This document shows positions 58,313 through 64,000 of a stretch of 64,000 nt of DNA, in pieces. Each line of letters begins with the position of its first letter. Position 1 is the first letter of the stretch. Source of the DNA: Phocaeicola faecicola (lineage in GTDB: Bacteria; Bacteroidota; Bacteroidia; Bacteroidales; Bacteroidaceae); the NCBI RefSeq assembly GCF_013618865.1, contig NZ_JABSOE010000015.1, forward strand, positions 1 to 64,000, given 5' to 3'. The notes below the pieces were generated by a model, which was given only the letters and a program-made list of their open reading frames with translations, did not search any database and had not been told where the DNA came from. A program made the translations under genes and the position numbers.

Positions 58313-60496
58313 TTAGTTTAAAATTAAATCAGGGATTAAATCGATATACTCTTGACTGACCCCGTTTTCAGTCAATGTCGGGCGATATTTGAGATAACGC
58401 TGTACGAAATTTTCGTGCGACGGAAGTTGTCCGGCCACTTGCCTGTAGCATTCCAGACTCTGAGGGATGTTTCCGCATATCAGGTATGCAGCCCCGCAGC
58501 TCAACCAGTCGTCTATGCTGGCCTTCTGGTTCTGTATCAGTTTCTTGTAGAACCGGATGGTCTCCGTAAACTGTTGTTTCTGGAAATAGCAGCGCGCAAT
58601 GGACTGCTGGGCCAGTACGTTGTTCTCGTCTAGATACTCCACCTTGAAAAAGTAAGCCAGTGCCTTGTCGTAATCTTTCAGGAAAAACAGGCACATGCCG
58701 ATTTGCAGCTGGATGTTATGGTTGTCGGGCTGAAGAGGTTCCGCCTTTTGGAAATACCGGAGTGCCTGTTCGTTATCTCCCAGTTTCTGATAGCAGATTC
58801 CCAGGTGCGTCAGGTTCCAGAACTGGTCGGGACACAACAGGTCGGCCTTCTGATAAGCTTCGATGGCACTGTCGTATTCATACTGTCCCTGCAGGGCAAA
58901 TCCCAGCTTCTCCCAAAGGTCCGCATCGTTCTGGTGGCTGGTGGTACTTAACCGCTGATACAGTTCCGTCGCTTCTTCCAGGTATTTCTTATGCAGAAGA
59001 TAGTCGGCAGTCTGTCTCAGTTTTTCCGGCATCTGCATGAAAGGAGCCAGTGCCGGAACCTTCCAGAGGGTCAGTGGCTTCTGGAAAATATCTTCTTCCT
59101 CCTTACGAAATTTCCACAGCTTGAAGAACCGGTACAAGTCGTGGATATACTGCTTGCAGATGTTAAACGACCTCGGAGTATCATTGCGCGAAAGCAGGGC
59201 CTTCATCTCTTCGGGCAAGTCTTCCTGGTTTTCCGGAAGCTGAGCCTCCGTCAGTCCTTTCTGAATCATCGGATTCAGGTTGAGGGTGAAGCAGAAAGAA
59301 TACTTGTCGGAATCACAGAATTCGTCGGAAGACAGCAGCATGTCCATCAGCGAGGTTTTCTTGTCGTCCTCGGTACGGAACAGCGTAGATACCTCCGGTG
59401 TCTGCTTGTCGAACGGATAAAACCAGTGTGCGGCCTGCTGGAAAAAAGGAAAACTCTTCAACTGGGAGAAACTGCCCATGTGAGTGTCAGCCCCTTTCTT
59501 CTGAAGGGCATTCAGTTTGTTGAGGCTCTTGCTTATTTCTTCGATATTTTTTCCCAGTTCCGGACTGAGGTCTTCCAGCGAAGACAGGTCCTTGATCTGA
59601 ATCGTTTTGTCGAAAGCCTGAGAGTCGCTCATCATGCGCGGCAGAATTTCCTCCTGCATCTTTTTGTTGATTTGCTCAGTCTCCCGGGTAAGCAGCAGCA
59701 ACTGCTGTATCTCGAAGAATGTGTCAACCGTTTTCATCGATTCAGCCATCCGGGTCAATCGCTTGCCCAGTTCCGGATACAGCTCCAGCCGCTCTTCCTG
59801 GATGGATGCGACAATGGCAATGCCCGTCAGTGCCCTTAACGTCACCACAGGTTCCTGGCGCTGCTCGAAGGCATCCATCAGGAACTGAAGTTTGGCGGTA
59901 TCAAACAATTTCAGCAAACTCAGTGTAACGGCGCTGACCATTACCGCAATGTCGTTGGCAGGAATCAGCAGCGAATCCAGTATCCCGCGGGCCTCTGTCT
60001 GCTCCTCTTCTGTCCAGTGCAGTGAAGTCCAGACCTTATCAAACAGCTCGTCCACATTCTTCTGGTGCTGCAATGCCAGCGCTTTCAGTTTTTCATTTCT
60101 GACCTCGGGCGAGGTAACCGTAAGCTCCAGGATACCGGCGTCCTGGCTGAAAGCTTCCAGTGCCAGAGAGATATCCTTGAGGGTACGTGAAGAAGACAGA
60201 TGATACTGGCGGTATTTATCCGGGAAATATCCGTATGCAGTCTTGTAGTTCTGCATGAACTCACACCGGTCGGCCAGTTTATAGGCATTCTGGAGCAACT
60301 GCGTGTACAGATTTTTCCGTTGCGGATCTTCCGTCCCCTGTGCCGCATATTGCAGCAGATAGTGATAAGTGGTCTGCATTCCCTCCACTTCTGTCTGCAC
60401 CTCCCAGTTCTCGGTTTTGACAGCAAATGCGTGTAATTGTGTCAGTGCTTCCTTCAGTCTTCTTTCGCTTAAAAAATGAATGATATCTTTATGCAT
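58313..60496 (-). CDS. Large TPR-repeat protein
   Basis: 727 residues, no signal peptide, predicted cytosolic. The first 470 residues are helical with no motif I recognise. Tetratricopeptide repeats fill about 490-700: for example DLWEKLGFALQGQYEYDSAIEAYQKADLLCP, then QFWNLTHLGICYQKLGDNEQALRYFQKAEPLQP and NIQLQIGMCLFFLKDYDKALAYFFKVEYLDE. It is a likely protein-interaction scaffold. Divergent from mfd with about 75 bp between them, and 7 bp from the small lipoprotein gene. No function can be assigned from context. Confidence 0.85.
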   Translation of the reverse strand: MHKDIIHFLSERRLKEALTQLHAFAVKTENWEVQTEVEGMQTTYHYLLQYAAQGTEDPQRKNLYTQLLQNAYKLADRCEFMQNYKTAYGYFPDKYRQYHLSSSRTLKDISLALEAFSQDAGILELTVTSPEVRNEKLKALALQHQKNVDELFDKVWTSLHWTEEEQTEARGILDSLLIPANDIAVMVSAVTLSLLKLFDTAKLQFLMDAFEQRQEPVVTLRALTGIAIVASIQEERLELYPELGKRLTRMAESMKTVDTFFEIQQLLLLTRETEQINKKMQEEILPRMMSDSQAFDKTIQIKDLSSLEDLSPELGKNIEEISKSLNKLNALQKKGADTHMGSFSQLKSFPFFQQAAHWFYPFDKQTPEVSTLFRTEDDKKTSLMDMLLSSDEFCDSDKYSFCFTLNLNPMIQKGLTEAQLPENQEDLPEEMKALLSRNDTPRSFNICKQYIHDLYRFFKLWKFRKEEEDIFQKPLTLWKVPALAPFMQMPEKLRQTADYLLHKKYLEEATELYQRLSTTSHQNDADLWEKLGFALQGQYEYDSAIEAYQKADLLCPDQFWNLTHLGICYQKLGDNEQALRYFQKAEPLQPDNHNIQLQIGMCLFFLKDYDKALAYFFKVEYLDENNVLAQQSIARCYFQKQQFTETIRFYKKLIQNQKASIDDWLSCGAAYLICGNIPQSLECYRQVAGQLPSHENFVQRYLKYRPTLTENGVSQEYIDLIPDLILN

Positions 60497-60521
60497 ACGA
60501 TTTTGTCTGATTTGATAAATG

Positions 60522-60529
60522 CAAATATA
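60522..60529 (-). promoter_or_regulatory. -7 box of the TPR gene
   Basis: Minus strand TATATTTG, matching TAnnTTTG, 26 bp upstream of the TPR start codon. The -33 box is not clear. Confidence 0.45.
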
Positions 60530-60541
60530 ACGATTATTTTG

Positions 60542-60549
60542 TAATTTTG
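60542..60549 (+). promoter_or_regulatory. -7 box of mfd, excluding the longer start
   Basis: TAATTTTG matches TAnnTTTG. A frame extension to a TTG codon at 60547 would place translation inside this promoter box, so the ATG at 60571 is the better start for mfd. Confidence 0.6.
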
Positions 60550-60570
60550 CGGATATCTATAAAAAGCAAA

Positions 60571-63500
60571 ATGAATATAGAGAAACTTCAGGAAATTTAT
60601 GCCACGCATCCGAATACGGAGGGCTTGGCTTCACTTATAGACAATACAGGTATCCGTACCGTTTTCATGGATGGCGTACATGCTTCATGCGTATCATTCT
60701 TTGTCTCAGGCTTTGTAAAGAAACATTCAGGCACTCATCTGATTGTGCTGAATGACCAGGAAGAAGCAGGATATTTCTATCACGACCTCGTACAGGTGAA
60801 CGGTGAGAAGGATACCTTCTTTTTCCCTTCTTCGTTTCGCAGGGCCATCAAGTACGGTCAGCGGGATGCGGCCAACGAGATTCTTCGGACAGAGGTCTTG
60901 AACGAACTGGAAAAAGGAGCGGGACGGGTGATTGTGACTTACCCGGATGCACTGGCCGAAAAGGTCGTTTCCAAGAACGTATTGAGCAGCAGCACCCTTC
61001 CGTTGTCGGTAGGACAGGAGATAGAAAGCGACAAACTGACGGAACAGCTTACCGCGTGGGGATTCGAACACGTCGATTACGTGTATGAGCCCGGACAGTT
61101 TGCCATGCGAGGCAGCATCCTGGATGTGTATTCCTTTGCCTCGGAATATCCGTTCCGTATCGACTTTTTCGGCAGTGAGATAGACAGTATCCGGACTTTC
61201 GAGGTCGAGACTCAGTTGTCGAAGGAGCGTAAGGACTCGGTAAATATCGTACCGGAACTTTCCACCCTGTCTTCCACCCGGGTCAGTCTGCTTGACTTCG
61301 TCCCCCGGGATACGGTGCTCTGGGTGAAAGACCTGTTGTGGGTGAGGGAGCGGATTCAGATGGTACGTGAAGAAGCCCTTTCTCCGCAGGCGGTGATTGC
61401 ACAGGAAGGAGAGGGTACATCGCTGGACGACCTGGAAAGTCTGCTGATAGAAGGAACCGATTTTGTCGAGAAGGCGGGTGAACTGAAACGGATTGATTTC
61501 GGACATAAGGCCGTTGGAACGCCGCAGGCTGTCCTGAAATTCAACACTTCCGTGCAACCGATCTTCCATAAGAACTTTGATATGGTGGCAAGTACCCTGA
61601 CTGACTACCAGCTCCGGAACTATGCGCTGTACATCTGTTCCGACAGCCAGAAGCAGACCGACCGGTTGTGCGACATATTCCGGGAAAGGGGAGACCAGAT
61701 TACCTTTATTCCGGTCGACCGTACCCTGCACGAAGGTTTTGTCGACCATACCCTGAAGATGTGTATCTTCACGGATCATCAGATATTCGACCGTTTCCAT
61801 AAATATAATCTCCGCAGCGACAAGGCGCGGAGCGGCAAGGTGGCCCTGTCACTGAAAGAGCTGAATCAGTTTGAACCGGGCGACTATGTGGTGCATATCG
61901 ACCATGGTATCGGTAAGTTTGCCGGACTGGTAAGAATCCCGAACGGCAATACCACCCAGGAAGTCATCAAGCTGATTTATCAGAATGACGATGTGGTCTT
62001 TGTGTCCATCCACTCCCTGCACAAGATATCGAAATACAAAGGCAAGGAAGGAGAACCTCCCCGTATCAGTAAGTTGGGCACCGGTGCCTGGGAGAAAATC
62101 AAGGACCGGACGAAGACGAAAATCAAGGACATTGCCCGCGACCTCATCAAACTCTATTCGTTGCGCAAGCAGGAAAAAGGCTTCCGCTACAGTCCGGACA
62201 GCTTCCTGCAGCATGAACTTGAGGCCAGCTTCCTCTACGAGGATACTCCCGACCAGCTGAAGGCGACCCAGGAGGTCAAGCAGGATATGGAAAGCGACCG
62301 TCCGATGGACCGTCTGGTCTGCGGTGATGTCGGTTTTGGAAAGACGGAAGTAGCCATCCGGGCGGCTTTCAAGGCAGTAGCCGACAACAAGCAGGTCGCT
62401 GTGCTGGTGCCGACCACGGTACTGGCCTACCAGCATTTTCAGACCTTCAAGAAACGTCTGGAAGGTCTGCCCTGCAAGGTCGATTATTTGAGTCGTGCCC
62501 GTACCGTCAAGGATACCAGCCGGATTCTCAAGGAACTGGCTTCGGGAGATGTCAATATTCTGATCGGTACCCATAAAATCATCGGAAAGAGCGTAAAGTT
62601 CAAGGATTTAGGATTGCTGATTATCGATGAGGAACAAAAGTTCGGGGTGAGTGTGAAGGAAAAGCTTCGTCAGATGAAAGTGAATGTGGATACGCTGACC
62701 ATGACGGCGACTCCGATTCCCCGTACGCTTCAGTTCTCGCTGATGGGGGCCCGTGACTTGTCGGTGATTCAGACTCCTCCTCCCAACCGTTATCCGATTC
62801 AGACGGAGGTGCATACCTTCAATGAGGAAATCATTTCCGAGGCCATCAATTTTGAGATGAGCCGCAACGGACAGGTCTTTTTCGTCAACAACCGTATCCA
62901 TAATCTGTTGGAACTTAAAGCCATGATTGTGCGTAACATTCCCGATTGCCGCGTATGTATCGGTCACGGACAGATGAAACCGGAGGAACTGGAGAAGATT
63001 ATCTTCGATTTCATGAATTACGACTATGACGTGTTGCTGGCCACCACCATCATCGAGAGTGGAATCGATATACCGAATGCGAATACCATCATCATCAACC
63101 AGGCACAGAACTTCGGTTTGAGCGACCTGCATCAGATGCGCGGGCGTGTGGGACGAGGAAACAAAAAGGCTTTCTGTTACCTGCTGGCTCCTCCGCTTTC
63201 TTCTCTTACTCCCGAGGCGAAACGTCGTCTGGAAGCCATAGAGAATTTCAGTGACCTGGGCAGCGGCATTCATATTGCCATGCAGGACCTGGACATCCGG
63301 GGGGCCGGAAACATGTTGGGAGCTGAACAGAGCGGATTCATCGCCGATTTGGGATATGAGACCTATCAGAAGATTCTGGCAGAGGCTGTGACCGAGTTGA
63401 AGAACGAAGAGTTTTCCGAACTTTATGCCGAGGAAATCAAGGCCGGAGAAGAAAAAATCAGTGGAGAGGAGTTCGTGGACGAATGTACTCTTGAGAGTGA

Positions 63501-63933
63501 CCTGGAACTGCTCTTCCCCAATGAATATATTCCAAGCAGCAGTGAGCGTATGTTGCTTTACCGGGAGTTGGACAAACTGGAACTCGACAGGGATGTGGAT
63601 GCTTTCAAGGACAGGCTGGTAGACCGTTTTGGAAAGATTCCGCCTGAGGGAGAGGAACTGATCCGGGTGGTTGCTCTGCGGAGAATTGCCAAGCGTCTGG
63701 GTATTGAGAAAGTGATACTGAAGGCGGGCCGGATGACTCTTTATTTTGTAAGCAACCTGGACAGCCCTTATTATCAGAGTGCGGCTTTCGGAAAAGTCAT
63801 TGACTACATGACCAAGTATCCGAGAAACTGCAACCTGCGTGAGCAGAGCGGAAAGAGAAGCATGGTGGTCAAGGACGTGACGGACGTGGAGCAGGCTGTA
63901 CGGATTCTGCAGGAAATGGTCAGTTTGGGATAA
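60571..63933 (+). CDS. mfd: Transcription-repair coupling factor Mfd
   Basis: 1120 residues from the ATG at 60571 (MNIEKLQEIYATHP). ATP-driven translocase that removes stalled RNA polymerase from DNA lesions and recruits UvrA. Domains in order: UvrB-homologous N-terminal region (about 1-400), CarD-like polymerase-interaction domain (about 428-500, LNQFEPGDYVVHIDHGIGKFAGL), superfamily 2 translocase with Walker A CGDVGFGKTEVA near 585, DEEQ box IIDEEQKFGV near 685, TMTATPIPRTLQ near 710 and QMRGRVGRGNKKAFCYL near 855, then the TRCF C-terminal domain (about 985-1090). Full length. The gene ends 67 bp from the window edge, where nothing further is visible. Confidence 0.97.
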   Translation: MNIEKLQEIYATHPNTEGLASLIDNTGIRTVFMDGVHASCVSFFVSGFVKKHSGTHLIVLNDQEEAGYFYHDLVQVNGEKDTFFFPSSFRRAIKYGQRDAANEILRTEVLNELEKGAGRVIVTYPDALAEKVVSKNVLSSSTLPLSVGQEIESDKLTEQLTAWGFEHVDYVYEPGQFAMRGSILDVYSFASEYPFRIDFFGSEIDSIRTFEVETQLSKERKDSVNIVPELSTLSSTRVSLLDFVPRDTVLWVKDLLWVRERIQMVREEALSPQAVIAQEGEGTSLDDLESLLIEGTDFVEKAGELKRIDFGHKAVGTPQAVLKFNTSVQPIFHKNFDMVASTLTDYQLRNYALYICSDSQKQTDRLCDIFRERGDQITFIPVDRTLHEGFVDHTLKMCIFTDHQIFDRFHKYNLRSDKARSGKVALSLKELNQFEPGDYVVHIDHGIGKFAGLVRIPNGNTTQEVIKLIYQNDDVVFVSIHSLHKISKYKGKEGEPPRISKLGTGAWEKIKDRTKTKIKDIARDLIKLYSLRKQEKGFRYSPDSFLQHELEASFLYEDTPDQLKATQEVKQDMESDRPMDRLVCGDVGFGKTEVAIRAAFKAVADNKQVAVLVPTTVLAYQHFQTFKKRLEGLPCKVDYLSRARTVKDTSRILKELASGDVNILIGTHKIIGKSVKFKDLGLLIIDEEQKFGVSVKEKLRQMKVNVDTLTMTATPIPRTLQFSLMGARDLSVIQTPPPNRYPIQTEVHTFNEEIISEAINFEMSRNGQVFFVNNRIHNLLELKAMIVRNIPDCRVCIGHGQMKPEELEKIIFDFMNYDYDVLLATTIIESGIDIPNANTIIINQAQNFGLSDLHQMRGRVGRGNKKAFCYLLAPPLSSLTPEAKRRLEAIENFSDLGSGIHIAMQDLDIRGAGNMLGAEQSGFIADLGYETYQKILAEAVTELKNEEFSELYAEEIKAGEEKISGEEFVDECTLESDLELLFPNEYIPSSSERMLLYRELDKLELDRDVDAFKDRLVDRFGKIPPEGEELIRVVALRRIAKRLGIEKVILKAGRMTLYFVSNLDSPYYQSAAFGKVIDYMTKYPRNCNLREQSGKRSMVVKDVTDVEQAVRILQEMVSLG

Positions 63934-64000
63934 CCCCGCCGGTCTTTCCCGGGGCATGTACCGTTGTCTGTTCCGTCAGCCGGACGGAAGTGTCCGGCAG

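Noticed and set aside
60547-60570. TTG start adding eight residues to Mfd.
   Set aside because: The codon is inside the TAATTTTG promoter box; the ATG at 60571 fits better.
62608-63957. 449-codon minus-strand frame opposite mfd.
   Set aside because: Antisense to the helicase and C-terminal domains of Mfd; composition is that of a complement frame.

Overview
The window looks like a chromosome segment of a gut Bacteroidota, most likely Bacteroides/Phocaeicola (genus is an inference). Reasons: three SusC/SusD pairs, an ECF sigma/FecR pair with the DUF4974 C-terminus, S46 dipeptidyl-peptidases, DUF4369-thioredoxin lipoproteins, and promoters of the Bacteroides type (TTTG, about 20 bp, TAnnTTTG) instead of E. 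coli -35/-10 boxes. No rRNA, tRNA, CRISPR array or intact insertion sequence was seen.

Region 1 (1-3.5 kb): an exported protein with two DUF3828-like repeats, then dnaK with a clear terminator and, upstream, a sigma-54-like promoter next to a palindrome.

Region 2 (3.6-31.5 kb): an AT-rich block, all on the minus strand, forming one large polysaccharide-utilisation locus (PUL). In transcription order it encodes SusC2, SusD2, an active EEP-fold phosphodiesterase lying next to an EEP-like protein that lacks the catalytic residues, a lipoprotein PI-PLC, an ECF sigma factor, a metallophosphoesterase lipoprotein, a GH20 beta-hexosaminidase, a second metallophosphoesterase with a PA14 domain, a FecR anti-sigma factor, SusC1 (with an STN signalling domain), SusD1, a GH92 alpha-mannosidase with a PA14 domain, alkaline phosphatase, a GH63-like glycosidase, a GH125 alpha-1,6-mannosidase and a ROK sugar kinase. 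PI-PLC, alpha-mannosidases, beta-hexosaminidase and many phospho-esterases together match the bonds of a glycosylphosphatidylinositol (GPI) glycan. My main hypothesis is a GPI-anchor or related PI-glycan utilisation system. A shared element of about 55 bp lies upstream of four of its transcription units and suggests one regulon.

Region 3 (31.5-32.6 kb): a 1.1-kb gene-poor stretch with one copy of that element and REP-like palindromes, perhaps an insertion remnant.

Region 4 (32.6-45.2 kb): core-type genes with visibly higher GC. These are a membrane protein/winged-helix regulator pair with two palindromic operator candidates, nth, corA, a queuosine operon (transporter, queC, queF) with a possible preQ1-type leader, dnaX, a DivIC/FtsB-like division protein and two tandem S46 peptidases predicted to be DPP11-type and DPP7-type.

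Region 5 (45.5-52.4 kb): a DUF4369 lipoprotein, then SusC3-SusD3 and a TlpA-like thioredoxin lipoprotein. This is a SusCD system without any glycosidase.

Region 6 (52.7-64 kb): a minus-strand housekeeping cluster (TPR protein, small lipoprotein, polyprenol-phosphate mannosyltransferase-like protein, dihydroorotase, stand-alone MetH reactivation domain, membrane phosphoesterase, PlsC acyltransferase) and divergent mfd.
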